Notes: a model not told the origin generated them from the sequence alone. Positions 18,117 to 28,235 are shown, counted from the stretch's first letter. The stretch: 64,000 bases of DNA from Pseudomonadota bacterium (GCA_030549795.1 JAUQQO010000010.1:434001-498000), one strand, 5' to 3'. A program made the numbers and translations.

Positions 18117-19237
18117 GCGAGCCGCTTTCAGCCGAGGTGGCGATCATCGGCGGCGGGCTGGTCGGCTGTGCGACCGCGCTTTTTTTGGCCCGGCGGCGCG
18201 TTCCCTGTGTGCTCCTCGAAGCCGGGCGCTGCGGCGGCCAGGCCTCCGGCGTCAATTTCGGAGGCGTGCGGCGCCAGGGCCGCGCTCTGCCCGAACTGCC
18301 GCTCGCTGAGCGGGCGCGGCGGCTGTGGCCGCGGCTCGGGCGTCTTATCGGCCATGATCTCGAGTTTCGGGTCACCGGTCATCTGCGCCTTGCGCGCAGC
18401 GAAGAGGAAATGGCCGCACTCGAGCGCTGGGCGGAGGCCGCGCGGTCTTTCGGGATCACCGTTGAGCTCTGCGGAGCCCTTGATCTGCGCGCGCGCTGGC
18501 CGTGGCTCGGCAGCGATCTCGCGGGCGCGTCATTCTGCCGCGACGACGGACAGGCCAATCCGCGTCTCGCCTGTCCTTGGTTCAAACGCGCCGCGCGCGC
18601 CGCCGGCTGCACCCTGTGCGAGGGCCAGCAGGTGGTCGGGGTCGAACGCGAGGGTGGGCGATTTCGGCTGACTACCGCTGATGGCCGCGAGGTGGTGAGC
18701 CGGGCGGTCGTGAACGCGGCGGGAGCCTGGGGCGGACGCATCGCGGCACTGTTGGGCGATGACCTGCCCTGTGCGCCCTTCGCTCCCAACATGGGAGTGC
18801 TGGAGCCGCTGCCGTTTCGCATCGAGCCCGTTCTCGGAACCGCCGGGCCCGGTCTTTACTTGCGTCAGATCCCATCCGGATCGGTGATCTTCGGCGGTGG
18901 CCGGGGCACGGTCGAGGGTGCGGAGTGGCGCGCGCGCCCGTCGATGGAGGCGACGCTCGCTGCGCTCGCCGAGCTGCGGCGGCTCGTCCCCGCCTTCGCC
19001 CGCGCTTACCTCATCCGCTCCTGGGCGGGGATCGAGGGCGGCACGCCCGATGGTCTGCCGATCGTAGGACCGAGCCCGCGGGTGCCGGGTGCGTGGCACG
19101 CCTTCGGCTTCTCGGGCCACGGCTTCATGCTCGCGCCGGCTGTGGGAGCCGTGCTCGCCGAGCTCATCCTCGACGGTCACAGCGCCACGAGCCTTAAGGG
19201 ACTCGAGCCCAGCCGATTCCTGCCGCAGTCGGGCTGA
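18113..19237 (+). CDS. FAD-dependent D-amino-acid/glycine oxidase-like subunit (HcnC/OoxB-like)
   Basis: A 374-residue DAO-fold flavoprotein. It shows VAIIGGGLVGCATALFLARR at the start, an NAAGAWGGRIA strand and the FGFSGHGFMLAPAVG C-terminal FAD motif. In HcnABC this subunit oxidises glycine to HCN and CO2; in relatives it oxidises opines, proline or hydroxyproline. The sequence alone does not decide the substrate. It completes the coupled set and ends 6 bp from the convergent malic enzyme gene. Confidence 0.82.
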   Translation: MSEPLSAEVAIIGGGLVGCATALFLARRRVPCVLLEAGRCGGQASGVNFGGVRRQGRALPELPLAERARRLWPRLGRLIGHDLEFRVTGHLRLARSEEEMAALERWAEAARSFGITVELCGALDLRARWPWLGSDLAGASFCRDDGQANPRLACPWFKRAARAAGCTLCEGQQVVGVEREGGRFRLTTADGREVVSRAVVNAAGAWGGRIAALLGDDLPCAPFAPNMGVLEPLPFRIEPVLGTAGPGLYLRQIPSGSVIFGGGRGTVEGAEWRARPSMEATLAALAELRRLVPAFARAYLIRSWAGIEGGTPDGLPIVGPSPRVPGAWHAFGFSGHGFMLAPAVGAVLAELILDGHSATSLKGLEPSRFLPQSG

Positions 19238-19243
19238 TCGCGC

Positions 19244-21565
19244 TCATTCCGCCGCGGTGCGCTGGAGCACGAGCTCCGGCTCGCGGATGGCATCATGGGC
19301 GGCAATCGCAGCCAGGTTGAGCACATCCGAAACCGTGGCGTTCATCGGCACGATCTGTACGGGGTGCGCCAAGCCTTCGAGCAGCGGCCCGATCACCGTT
19401 CCGCCGCCCAATTGTTTGAGGAGCTTGTACGAAATGTTAGCGGAATGGAGAGCGGGCATGATCAAAACATTGGCTGGGCCCTTCAGCCGGCAGAAGGGGT
19501 AGAGAGCCAAAAGATCGGGATCGAGTGCTACGTCCGCCCCCATCTCGCCGTCGTATTCGAAGTCGACCTGACGGCGGTCGAGTTCGAGCACCACTTCGCG
19601 GATCCGCGCGGCTTTGGATACCGGCGGATTGCCGAAGGTGGCGAAGGAGAGAAGTGCTACCCGCGGCACGACGCCCATCCGACGGACGGCGCGCGCCGTT
19701 TGGATGGTGATGTCGGCCAAGGTATTGGTGTCGGGCAGCTCGTGCACGCTCGTGTCGGCGATGAACACCGTGCGGCCGCGCGCGACGAGGATGGTGAGCC
19801 CGAAGATGCGGTGGCCGGGCCTAGGATCGATGACGCGCAAGACGTCGTTGAGACAATCGTGATAGTTGCGCGTCAAACCGGTGACCATCGCATCCGCATC
19901 ACCGTTGGCGACCATGCAGGCGGCGAACACGTTGCGATCCTGGTTCACCAACCGCTGGCAGTCTCGGAAGAGAAGTCCGTTGCGCTGCTGACGTCGATAG
20001 AGAAATTCAGCATAAGCGCGGTTGCGCTCGGAAAGCCGAGCGTTGTGGATCTCGACACCTTCGAGGCTCGATAGACCCATGTTTTGCAGGGTCTGGGCGA
20101 TTCTCTCTTCGCGGCCGATGAGGATGGGGGTGCCGAGCCCCTGGTTTCTCCACGCAATCGCGGCACGGATCGCTTTTTCTTCTTCGCCCTCGGCGAAGAC
20201 CACGCGCTTGGGCTGCGCCCGCACGCGGTCGATGACGAGCTGCATGCGCGAGGCGGTGGGATCGAGCCGGCTCCTCAGTTCCGCGCGGTAGCGCTGGACG
20301 TCGACGATCGGTCGTCGGGCCACGCCACTGTCGATCGCGGCCTGCGCGACCGCTGAGGGCACGTGCGTGATCAGCCGGGGGTCGAAGGGGGTGGGGATGA
20401 GGTACTCGGGGCCGTAGCGCAGCCGCCGACCCCGGTAAGCGGCGGTCACCTCATCGGGGACGTCTTCGCGCGCAAGTGCTGCGATGGCATAGGCGGCTGC
20501 GATCTTCATCGCTTCGTTGATCGCGGAGGCGCGCACATCCAGCGCACCGCGGAAAATGTAAGGAAAGCCCAAGACGTTGTTGATCTGGTTGGGGTAATCG
20601 CTGCGCCCCGTTGCGATGATGACGTCTTTGCGCACCTCGCGGGCGAGTTCAGGCGTGATCTCGGGATCGGGGTTGGCCATGGCGAAGACGATCGGGTTCT
20701 TCGCCATGGATGCGATCATCTCGGGTGTAAAGGCGCCTTTGACCGAAAGCCCGAAGGCCACATCCGCCCCGCGCATGGCATCGGCGAGCGTGCGGGCATC
20801 GGTGTCGACCGCATGCGCCGACTTCCACTGGTTCATGCCGCGCTCGCGACCGCGGTAGATCACCCCTTGCGTGTCGCAGAGGATGACGTGATCGTGCGGC
20901 ACGCCCATCGCCTTGACGAGCTCGGCGCAGGCGATGCCGGCGGCACCCGCGCCGTTGATGACGATCTTGACCTCGCGCAGCGACCGACCGGTCAGATCGA
21001 GCGCGTTGATCAGACCAGCAGCGGCGATGATCGCCGTACCGTGCTGGTCGTCGTGGAAGACGGGGATATCGACGAGCTCGCGCAAGCGTTGCTCGATGAT
21101 GAAACATTCTGGTGCCTTGATGTCCTCCAGATTGATGCCACCGAAGGTCGGCGCGAGTAAGCGCACACAATTGACAAAGGCGTCCACGTCTTCAGTCGCG
21201 ATCTCGAGGTCGACCGCATCGATGTCGGCGAACCGTTTGAAGAGGACGGCTTTGCCCTCCATCACCGGTTTGCTCGCGAGCGGTCCGAGGTTGCCGAGGC
21301 CGAGCACTGCCGTGCCGTTCGAGATGACCGCCACGAGGTTGCCTTTGGCCGTGTAGTCGAACGCGCGTTCGGGATCGCGCGCGATCGCAAGACAGGGAGC
21401 GGCGACGCCCGGCGAGTAGGCGAGCGAGAGATCACGCTGTGTGGCAAGCGGCTTGGTCGGCGTGATCTCGAGCTTACCAGGACGTCCCTTGGCGTGCAGG
21501 GCGAGGGCTTCTTCCGCCGTGATCGGTCCGCCGACCTCGGCCGTGCCTTCCTCCCACGCACTCAT
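19244..21565 (-). CDS. maeB: NADP-dependent malic enzyme with phosphotransacetylase-like domain
   Basis: A 773-residue two-domain protein. Residues 1-430 are malic enzyme: SLAYSPGVAAPCL, VFHDDQHGTAIIAAAGL and INGAGAAGIACAELV. Residues from about 440 are a phosphotransacetylase-like domain (VFAEGEEEKAIRAA, GPANVLIMPALHSANISYKL), usually regulatory through acetyl-CoA in MaeB. It decarboxylates malate to pyruvate, giving NADPH. The start is ATG 21565 rather than the adjoining ATG 21568, because of spacing to the GGGGGAG ribosome site. The frame stays open to 22891 through htpX, which is a shadow. Confidence 0.93.
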   Translation of the reverse strand: MSAWEEGTAEVGGPITAEEALALHAKGRPGKLEITPTKPLATQRDLSLAYSPGVAAPCLAIARDPERAFDYTAKGNLVAVISNGTAVLGLGNLGPLASKPVMEGKAVLFKRFADIDAVDLEIATEDVDAFVNCVRLLAPTFGGINLEDIKAPECFIIEQRLRELVDIPVFHDDQHGTAIIAAAGLINALDLTGRSLREVKIVINGAGAAGIACAELVKAMGVPHDHVILCDTQGVIYRGRERGMNQWKSAHAVDTDARTLADAMRGADVAFGLSVKGAFTPEMIASMAKNPIVFAMANPDPEITPELAREVRKDVIIATGRSDYPNQINNVLGFPYIFRGALDVRASAINEAMKIAAAYAIAALAREDVPDEVTAAYRGRRLRYGPEYLIPTPFDPRLITHVPSAVAQAAIDSGVARRPIVDVQRYRAELRSRLDPTASRMQLVIDRVRAQPKRVVFAEGEEEKAIRAAIAWRNQGLGTPILIGREERIAQTLQNMGLSSLEGVEIHNARLSERNRAYAEFLYRRQQRNGLLFRDCQRLVNQDRNVFAACMVANGDADAMVTGLTRNYHDCLNDVLRVIDPRPGHRIFGLTILVARGRTVFIADTSVHELPDTNTLADITIQTARAVRRMGVVPRVALLSFATFGNPPVSKAARIREVVLELDRRQVDFEYDGEMGADVALDPDLLALYPFCRLKGPANVLIMPALHSANISYKLLKQLGGGTVIGPLLEGLAHPVQIVPMNATVSDVLNLAAIAAHDAIREPELVLQRTAAE

Positions 21566-21715
21566 CATTCGCTCCCCCCCAGAACGGCGTGCGGTGTGGC
21601 TTAGCCCGCGAATTCTTGTCGCCTGCGGAGCGGCCGACAAGCAGCCTCTTGCACACAGCGCCGCACGGGCCACCTTCACCGCTGTCGTTCGACCCGCGCA
21701 ATCGGGAACGCCGCG

Positions 21716-22687
21716 ATGAACTTCGTCAAGACAGGCTTGTTGCTCGCTGCGATGACCGCGCTCTTCCTGGCCGTCGGCTTTCTCTTGGGCGGCGAGGCGG
21801 GGCTCGTGATCGCGTTCGTCGTAGCCTTGGCGATGAACGCCTTCGCCTGGTGGAACTCCGACAAAATGGTGCTCCAGATGCACCATGCCGAGCCGGTCAC
21901 GCGGGCGAGCGCTCCCGAGCTTTGGAATTTGGTCGCCGAACTCGCCCGTCGCGCGCAGCTGCCGATGCCGGCCGTCTACATCATTCCAAGCGACCAGCCG
22001 AACGCCTTTGCCACCGGTCGCGATCCGCAGCATGCCGCGGTCGCGGTCACAACCGGCCTTCTCGAGGCGCTGCCGCGCGAGGAGCTTGCGGGGGTGATCG
22101 CGCACGAGCTCGCCCACATCAAGAACCGCGACACGCTCATCATGACGATCGCTGCCACCATCGCAGGCGCGATCGGCATGCTCGCCAACTTCGGCTTCCT
22201 GTTCGCCCACAGCCGTGACGATCGCCAGAATCCGTTGGGTGCGATCGGAACATTGTTGGCCGTCATCCTCGCGCCCCTCGCGGCGACCCTCGTGCAGCTC
22301 GCGATTTCGCGCACGCGCGAATACGCCGCCGACCGTCTTGGCGCCCAGATCTGCGGCAATCCGCTGTGGCTCGCAGCCGCTCTCGAGCGGATCGAGGCGA
22401 TCGCGAGCAACCGAGTGATGCCTACGGCCGAGCACAACCCGGCAACGGCGCATCTCTTCATCGTCAATCCGCTGCGCATGGGCGGAATCGACACTCTGTT
22501 CCGCACCCATCCGGCGACCGAAGACCGGATCGCGGCCCTGCTCGCGCTCGCCCGCGAGATGGGAACGGCTGCGGGAGCGGGAGTTCGACCTGCGGCGCGC
22601 CGCATCGAGGCAACCGCGCGGCGGCGTGGCAGCGTGCCCGAGGCCGGCGGAAGCGATCTCTGGCGGCGCAATCCCTGGAACCGCTGA
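21716..22687 (+). CDS. htpX: HtpX family membrane zinc metalloprotease
   Basis: A 323-residue M48-family protease. Two N-terminal membrane helices (about 5-45) are followed by [12 protein letters not shown] with the HExxH zinc site, two more hydrophobic segments (about 145-160 and 175-200), and [12 protein letters not shown] with the third zinc ligand. HtpX clears misfolded inner-membrane proteins, with its active site on the cytoplasmic side. It is divergent from maeB over 150 bp. The C-terminal 60 residues are basic and variable. Confidence 0.93.
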   Translation: MNFVKTGLLLAAMTALFLAVGFLLGGEAGLVIAFVVALAMNAFAWWNSDKMVLQMHHAEPVTRASAPELWNLVAELARRAQLPMPAVYIIPSDQPNAFATGRDPQHAAVAVTTGLLEALPREELAGVIAHELAHIKNRDTLIMTIAATIAGAIGMLANFGFLFAHSRDDRQNPLGAIGTLLAVILAPLAATLVQLAISRTREYAADRLGAQICGNPLWLAAALERIEAIASNRVMPTAEHNPATAHLFIVNPLRMGGIDTLFRTHPATEDRIAALLALAREMGTAAGAGVRPAARRIEATARRRGSVPEAGGSDLWRRNPWNR

Positions 22688-22853
22688 GGCGCAAGGCACG
22701 CGCGCCAAGGAGAACCGTGCACGGCGCGAGCGCGAAGCAAAACCGCGTGCGCAAAAGGGACCAGCGAGGGCCACCGGTTGAAGCGGGGGCTGGCCTTGCG
22801 CGCGCAAAGCCGGCAAAACTCGGCGCCGAGCGAAGCCAAAGGCGGGAAGAGCG

Positions 22854-23771
22854 ATGCCTCCGCTGTTCGTCGACTGCCCTCCCTTTCTCAAGGAACTCTA
22901 CGAGCAAGAAGGGCTCGATCGGCTCGTCCCCGACCTCGAGATCCATGTGGGCGATCCCTCAGCTGAGGACCTCGTGCGCCTGTGCCAGGGCCGCACGCAC
23001 ATCCTCAACGACCACAGCCGCTTCTCAGCGCAAGTGCTCGAGCGTTGTCCCGATCTGCGCTGTATCGTGTTCCTTGGTACCGGAGCGGGCAGCTTCATTG
23101 ATCTGGACGCTGCGCAGCGCCTCGGTATTACCGTGCGCTCTTATCGGGGATACGGCGATCGCAGCGTAGCTGAGCACGCCTTTGCGCTCATGCTCGCTGC
23201 CGCCCATCGCATCGCCGAGATGGACCGCGACATCCGTGCCGGATCCTTTCAGCCCAAAAACAGCATCGAGCTCTTGGGCAAGACAGTCGGCGTGGTCGGA
23301 ACCGGCGGCATCGGACGCGAGATGATTCGCCTGTGTGCCGCAATCGGGATGAAGGTACTGGCGTGGAACCGCTCGGGCGTTCCGGCCGATCTTCCGTGCG
23401 AGCCAGTCGGGCTCGATGATCTTTTGCGCCGCGCCGATGTCGTCTCGCTGCACCTCGCCTTGAACGATGAGACCCGCGGTCTTTTAAGTCGCGAGAAACT
23501 TTCCCTTATGAAGCCGGGGGTTATCTTCGTCAACACCGCGCGCGGCGCGCTCGTCGACGAGCAGGCGCTCATCGCCATGCTCGAGGACGGCCGCATCGCG
23601 CACGCTGCACTCGATGTGTTCGTTGAAGAGCCCTTGCCCCTTGATCATCCGTTTCGACGCCTGCCCAATGTTACCATGACTCCGCATGCGGCCTTTATGA
23701 CTCGCGAGGCCTCCATCAATCTCTTGCGCATGGCGCTCGAGATCTTGCGTGAAGAGCTCGGGCGCAACTGA
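22854..23771 (+). CDS. D-isomer-specific 2-hydroxyacid dehydrogenase
   Basis: A 305-residue NAD-dependent dehydrogenase. It shows GKTVGVVGTGGIGREMIRLC for NAD binding, FVNTARGALVDEQAL with the substrate arginine, and the closing MTPHAAFMTREA with the catalytic His. The relative Glu is in DVFVEEPLP. The family includes SerA-, glycerate- and hydroxypyruvate-type reductases; the short length without an ACT domain argues against a full SerA. ATG 22854 follows GGGAAGAG. No metabolic partner adjoins it. Confidence 0.82.
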   Translation: MPPLFVDCPPFLKELYEQEGLDRLVPDLEIHVGDPSAEDLVRLCQGRTHILNDHSRFSAQVLERCPDLRCIVFLGTGAGSFIDLDAAQRLGITVRSYRGYGDRSVAEHAFALMLAAAHRIAEMDRDIRAGSFQPKNSIELLGKTVGVVGTGGIGREMIRLCAAIGMKVLAWNRSGVPADLPCEPVGLDDLLRRADVVSLHLALNDETRGLLSREKLSLMKPGVIFVNTARGALVDEQALIAMLEDGRIAHAALDVFVEEPLPLDHPFRRLPNVTMTPHAAFMTREASINLLRMALEILREELGRN

Positions 23772-23876
23772 GCGGCGCGTCTTATCCGCGCCGGAACCGT
23801 CGCGAAAGCGCCATGCATCCGTAACAGCTCCTCTTTAGCTCCGCGGGCGTCGCAAACGAGAAGGAGCTAGGGCGCC

Positions 23877-25238
23877 ATGCGAGCGATGGCCGCGAAGCTC
23901 GGCCTTAGTCTTGTTTTGGGATCTGCGCTTTCGGGTGCGGTGTTGGCAGCTGAGGCCGTCAAGGCAACGCTGATTGGACACGCGGTGTTGCCGGCGAAGA
24001 GCTTTTTGCCACCGCCGGTCGAAGCGGGGACCGGGTTCGTCGTGTCGGGCCGTTTCGCCGCGATTGCAAACCGGCGCGTGGAGGAAATCGCGTCGGTTGA
24101 AGGAAAGTCGTTCTTGGACGGCCGCACCACCGGGATCGCGCTTCCCTTCGTAGGCCAACCGGTTCAAGGCTTTTCGGGTATCGAGACGCTCGCGCGCGAT
24201 CGCTATCGTGTCTTGGTCGACAACGGCTTCGGCAACAAAGTGAACTCGCCCGACGCTTTGCTCTCCTTCCACGAAGTGTCGATCGATTGGCCGAGTGGTC
24301 GGGTGCGGATCGACAAGAGCGTGTTCCTGCACGATCCGGACAAGGTGATCCCATTCCGGATTACCAACGAGTTCACCAAAGAGCGCTATCTAACCGGCGC
24401 CGACTTGGATGTCGAATCGATCCAAACGATCGGCGATCTGCACTGGCTCGGCGACGAGTTCGGACCCTATCTGCTCGCGGTCGACCGCACGGGCAAGGTG
24501 GTCGCCTTCTTCGAAACCGAGGTCGACGGCAAGGTGGTGCGCTCGCCCGACCACCACGCCGTGAGCATGCCCGCCACCCCCGGTCCGGTCCGCTTCGAGG
24601 TGCGTCGCTCGCGCGGCTTTGAGGGGATGGCGGCGTCGCCGGACGGCCGGTTCCTCTACGCGATGCTGGAAGGCCCGCTCTATGTGGGCGATCCGCCCGC
24701 GGTGGAGACGGTGGGCGGCAAGGAAGTGCTGCGCATCCTCGAATTCGATGTTCAAGCGCGCAAATGGACCGGGCGCAGCTGGCGCTACGCGCTCGAGGTC
24801 GCCGGCAACAACATTGGCGATTTCAACATGATCGACGCCACGCGCGCACTCGTCATCGAGCGCGACAACAATGAGGGAGATCCACGCCTGGCGTGCAGGG
24901 GTGATCAGAAGAGCGGTTGCTTCCCGAAAGCGGCGGAGTTCAAGCGAGTCTATCTCATCGATCTCGCCCAGGTGAACGACGCCGGTCTCGTCAAGAAAAT
25001 CGCCTATGTCGATCTCTTAGACATCGCCGATCCGAAGGGTGTCGCCAAGACCGGAACGCACGACGGGCGCTTCACATTTCCGTTCGTAACGATCGAAAAC
25101 GTCGATATCGTCGATGAGCGCCACATCATCGTGGCCAACGACAACAACCTACCGTTTTCAGCCGGGCGTCTTCCCAACGTCGCAGACGCGAACGAGTTCG
25201 TTCTTCTGGATGTCGGCGATTTCCTCACCCGCCGCTGA
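23877..25238 (+). CDS. secreted esterase-like phytase-family protein
   Basis: A 453-residue exported protein. A Sec signal (residues 1-25, AVLAAEA) is followed by a beta-propeller-like domain of the esterase-like activity of phytase family: GFSGIETLARDRYRVLVDNG, a GFEGMAASPDGRFLYAMLEG strand pair, and an ENVDIVDERHIIVANDNNLPF block near the end. Family members hydrolyse phosphate or carboxyl esters in the periplasm. The GAAGGAG site supports ATG 23877 or 23886. It is a single-gene unit ending in a strong hairpin at 25265. Confidence 0.8.
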   Translation: MRAMAAKLGLSLVLGSALSGAVLAAEAVKATLIGHAVLPAKSFLPPPVEAGTGFVVSGRFAAIANRRVEEIASVEGKSFLDGRTTGIALPFVGQPVQGFSGIETLARDRYRVLVDNGFGNKVNSPDALLSFHEVSIDWPSGRVRIDKSVFLHDPDKVIPFRITNEFTKERYLTGADLDVESIQTIGDLHWLGDEFGPYLLAVDRTGKVVAFFETEVDGKVVRSPDHHAVSMPATPGPVRFEVRRSRGFEGMAASPDGRFLYAMLEGPLYVGDPPAVETVGGKEVLRILEFDVQARKWTGRSWRYALEVAGNNIGDFNMIDATRALVIERDNNEGDPRLACRGDQKSGCFPKAAEFKRVYLIDLAQVNDAGLVKKIAYVDLLDIADPKGVAKTGTHDGRFTFPFVTIENVDIVDERHIIVANDNNLPFSAGRLPNVADANEFVLLDVGDFLTRR

Positions 25239-25264
25239 GAGGCGCCGAAATCCGTCCTTTCTGC

Positions 25265-25287
25265 GGGGCGCGGTTGCACCGCGCCCC
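25265..25287 (+). terminator. strong hairpin between convergent genes
   Basis: A perfect 9-bp stem GGGGCGCGG/CCGCGCCCC with loop TTGCA, followed on the plus strand by CTTCTC. It should stop the esterase transcript and, in the other direction, the ABC-F transcript, though neither side has a long T-run. Confidence 0.6.
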
Positions 25288-25291
25288 CTTC

Positions 25292-27163
25292 TCATGCCGA
25301 ACTCAGGCGTTCGATCTCGGCTTCGAGGTCCAACCAGGTGGTTTCGAGCTCGGCGATCCGGGCGAGGAGCGAATCGAGCTCAGCGCGGGTGCGAGCCACT
25401 TTGGGGCCATCGCGATAGAGGCCGGGATCGCTCAGGGCGCGTTCGAGCTCGACGCGCCGGGCCTGAAGGCGGTCGAGTTCATGTTCGGTGGCCCGCACGC
25501 GCTCGCGCAAGGGCGCAAGACGCGCGCGGCGCTCGCTACCGGAAAGACGCAGCCGCGTTCCGTCTTTGGACGGGGCGGACGGCTGCGACCGTTCCGCCTC
25601 GCTTGAGGAAGTTTCGAGCAACAAGCGGCGATAGTCTTCGATCGAGCCGTCGAAAGGTCGCACGCGACCACCTGCGACCAGCCAAAGTGTGTCGGCGGTC
25701 GCCTGAACGAGGTAGCGGTCGTGGCTGATGAGCACGACCGCACCCTCGAAGTCGTTGAGCGCATCGACCAGCGCGCTTCGCGAATCGATGTCGAGATGGT
25801 TGGTCGGCTCGTCGAGGATCAAAAGGTTGGGCCCGTCTAGACACACCAGGCACAGACCCAAGCGCGTCTTTTCACCGCCGGATAAAAAGCGCACCGGGGT
25901 GGTGGCGCGCTCGCGAGTCAAACCGAAACCCGCTAAGATCGCGCGCAACTCCTGCTCAGACGCGCGGGGCCGCAGCCGGAGCAGATGGTCGAGGGCCGTC
26001 GCCTCGGGATCCAACCGCTCGATGTGGTCCTGCGCGAAATAGCCGACGACGAGACCTTTCGAGCGGGTGAGCGTGCCCGCCATCGGCTGCAGCTCGCCGG
26101 CAAGCAACCGCGCGAAGGTCGATTTGCCATTTCCGTTGGCGCCTAAGAGCGCGATGCGGTCGTCGGGATCAATGCGCAGCGCGAGCCGGTCGAGAACCAC
26201 TCGTCCATCGTAACCCACGCGGACGTCGTCTAAGGTGAGAAGAGGTGGTGCGGGGATGCGTCCGCAGGGAAGGCGGAAGCGGATTTCCGGCTCCACCACG
26301 AGCTCGGGCACGGGCTGCATGCGCTCGAGCATCTTGAGCCGGCTCTGGGCCTGGCGGGCCTTGCTCGCCTTGTAGCGGAAGCGGTCGACGAAGGCGCGGA
26401 TGCGCGCCCGTTCCGCCTCCTGCTGAGCACGCAGTCGCTCTTGCTTGAGGATCTGTTCGCGGCGTTGGCGCTCGAAAGCGTCGTAATTGCCGGAATAGAC
26501 GGTGAGTTTACCGCAGCTCAAAAGGCAGACGCGCTCTGCCACCGCATTGATGAAATCCCGGTCATGGCTCACGAAAAGGACGGTGCGGGGGTAGTTGCGA
26601 AGGTAATTTTCGAGCCAGATCGCCGCTTCGAGATCGAGATGGTTGGTGGGCTCGTCCAAGAGCAAAAGGTCCGGCTCGAGGAACAGCGCGCTTGCGAGCG
26701 CCACCCGCATCCGCCACCCGCCGGAAAAGGTCGCAAGCGGACGGCCCTGCGCTGCGGCATCGAAACCCAGGCCGAAGAGGATGCGGGCGGCTCGCGCGGG
26801 CGCAGCGTCAGCGGCGAGGGCGCGCAGCCTTTCCTCGATCTCGGCACGCCGCTGCGGCTCGGCGGTGTCGCGTTCGGCGAGCAACGCGGCCCGCTCGCGA
26901 TCGGCGGCGAGCACTGCCTCGAGCGGGGTGAGGTCGCCGCTCGGGGGCTCCTGCGCCACCGTCCCGATACGCACGCTCGATTGCAGCCGCAACGCGCCGG
27001 CATCCGGCTCGAGCTCGCCGGCGATCAGCCGCAAAAGCGAAGTCTTGCCGGTGCCATTGCGCCCCACGAGCGCCATGCGCGCCCCGGCGGGTACGTGCAG
27101 CGAGGCACCCTCGAGAAGGGTGCGACCGCCTAGGCGCAGCGTGACGTCGACGAGATCGAGCAT
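25292..27163 (-). CDS. ABC-F family ATPase
   Basis: A 623-residue soluble protein with two ABC ATPase domains and no membrane part. Domain 1 has Walker A VGRNGTGKTS, signature FSGGWRMR and Walker B LLLLDEPTNHLD; domain 2 has LGANGNGKST, FLSGGEKTR and LLILDEPTNHLD. A charged linker helix (ERARIRAFVDRFRYKASKARQ) joins them, and a C-terminal coiled coil (about 545-620) ends the protein, as in Uup/YheS. ABC-F proteins act on the ribosome E site or in DNA or translation rescue. ATG 27163 is the family start; the open frame to 27472 is not coding. Four bases separate it from the upstream lyase gene. Confidence 0.88.
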   Translation of the reverse strand: MLDLVDVTLRLGGRTLLEGASLHVPAGARMALVGRNGTGKTSLLRLIAGELEPDAGALRLQSSVRIGTVAQEPPSGDLTPLEAVLAADRERAALLAERDTAEPQRRAEIEERLRALAADAAPARAARILFGLGFDAAAQGRPLATFSGGWRMRVALASALFLEPDLLLLDEPTNHLDLEAAIWLENYLRNYPRTVLFVSHDRDFINAVAERVCLLSCGKLTVYSGNYDAFERQRREQILKQERLRAQQEAERARIRAFVDRFRYKASKARQAQSRLKMLERMQPVPELVVEPEIRFRLPCGRIPAPPLLTLDDVRVGYDGRVVLDRLALRIDPDDRIALLGANGNGKSTFARLLAGELQPMAGTLTRSKGLVVGYFAQDHIERLDPEATALDHLLRLRPRASEQELRAILAGFGLTRERATTPVRFLSGGEKTRLGLCLVCLDGPNLLILDEPTNHLDIDSRSALVDALNDFEGAVVLISHDRYLVQATADTLWLVAGGRVRPFDGSIEDYRRLLLETSSSEAERSQPSAPSKDGTRLRLSGSERRARLAPLRERVRATEHELDRLQARRVELERALSDPGLYRDGPKVARTRAELDSLLARIAELETTWLDLEAEIERLSSA

Positions 27164-27167
27164 AGGC

Positions 27168-28235
27168 TCAAGCTTGGCGCGAGTCGGGTAACCGAAGGTT
27201 CTCAAGAAGGCGCAAGGCGAGGCGCGTGGCGCCGCCGGCGGCAACGCAGAGTTGCGGCACGATGAGCCATTCGAGGGTCCAGGCCTGACCCGAGCGCTCG
27301 TTCTCGTGAACGAGCGCCTGGTGCACACCGGCTGAAAGAGAGGCGGCAAAGCGCGCGAGCGCAACGAGCACTTCGGCGGCGATCGGGTTGACTTTGCCGG
27401 GCATCGCCGAAGAACCGCCCCCGTCTGCGACCACGAGCTCGGCCACTTCGTCTTGGGCGAGGATCGTGACATCGGCGCCGATCTTGCCCAATGAGCCGGC
27501 TAAGAGCGCAAGCCAGCTCGCGAACTCGGCGATCCCGTCGCGCTCGCTGTGGCCGGCACGGGTCGCGAAGACAAGGCCGAGCGCAGCTGCGAGGCGGGCG
27601 GCGACGGCATCGGCGCGATCTGCGAGCTCGGCGCGATCGCCCACCGCGCCACCCCAGGGCAGGCGCAACAGCCGCGGCAATAGCTCGCCGAGCCGCGTGC
27701 GATGGCGCTCGAGCGGTGCGCGCCAACTCGCAATCTTGTGCGCCCACGAGATGGGGCGAGCACGCCGCATGCGCGTGCGCCCCTGCAGCCGTTTGTCGGC
27801 CCAGACCCGCTCGAGCTCGCCCAGGCGTGCGCCGAGCGCGGCGAGGCGGGCGTCGAAGATGGGAAGGATCTGCGCGAGCCGCATGGTAAGGCTCGCGTCG
27901 ATCAGATCCTGGCTCGTCGCACCGAAATGGAAATAGCGGGCGAAGGGCTCACCCAAGGTGTCGCGCAGCTCTCGGACGAGCGTGGGCACGAGCACCCCGT
28001 CGCGAGCGGTGCCTTCTCGCAGGGTGGCCCAACTCGGGCTATAGCGCGCACAAACGGCCGCGATCGCCTCGCTCGCCTCAAGCGGGATCAGACCTTCCGC
28101 CGCTTGGGCACGTGCGAGCGCCACTTCAAAGCGGAGCATCGCTTCGAGTTCGGCTTCGAAGGAAAAGAATGACGCGATGTGTTCGTCGCCTACGAGCGCC
28201 GAGAGTATGGGGTGATCGAAGGCGCAAACGGACAC
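27168..28235 (-). CDS. pcaB: lyase of the 3-carboxy-cis,cis-muconate cycloisomerase/adenylosuccinate lyase family
   Basis: A 355-residue member of the fumarase/aspartase superfamily. The signature loop GSSAMPGKVNP and the catalytic-region HFGATSQDLID are intact. The N-terminus AFDHPILSALVGDE resembles PcaB, which converts 3-carboxymuconate in protocatechuate breakdown. No other pca gene is in the window, so the assignment is by family only. Start GTG 28235 is chosen to fit PcaB; a GTG at 28256 is possible. It probably shares a transcript with the ABC-F gene. Confidence 0.72.
   Translation of the reverse strand: MSVCAFDHPILSALVGDEHIASFFSFEAELEAMLRFEVALARAQAAEGLIPLEASEAIAAVCARYSPSWATLREGTARDGVLVPTLVRELRDTLGEPFARYFHFGATSQDLIDASLTMRLAQILPIFDARLAALGARLGELERVWADKRLQGRTRMRRARPISWAHKIASWRAPLERHRTRLGELLPRLLRLPWGGAVGDRAELADRADAVAARLAAALGLVFATRAGHSERDGIAEFASWLALLAGSLGKIGADVTILAQDEVAELVVADGGGSSAMPGKVNPIAAEVLVALARFAASLSAGVHQALVHENERSGQAWTLEWLIVPQLCVAAGGATRLALRLLENLRLPDSRQA

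Noticed and set aside
21566-22891. 440-residue N-terminal extension of the maeB frame
   Set aside because: It is antisense to htpX; malic enzyme begins at 21565 with a ribosome site.
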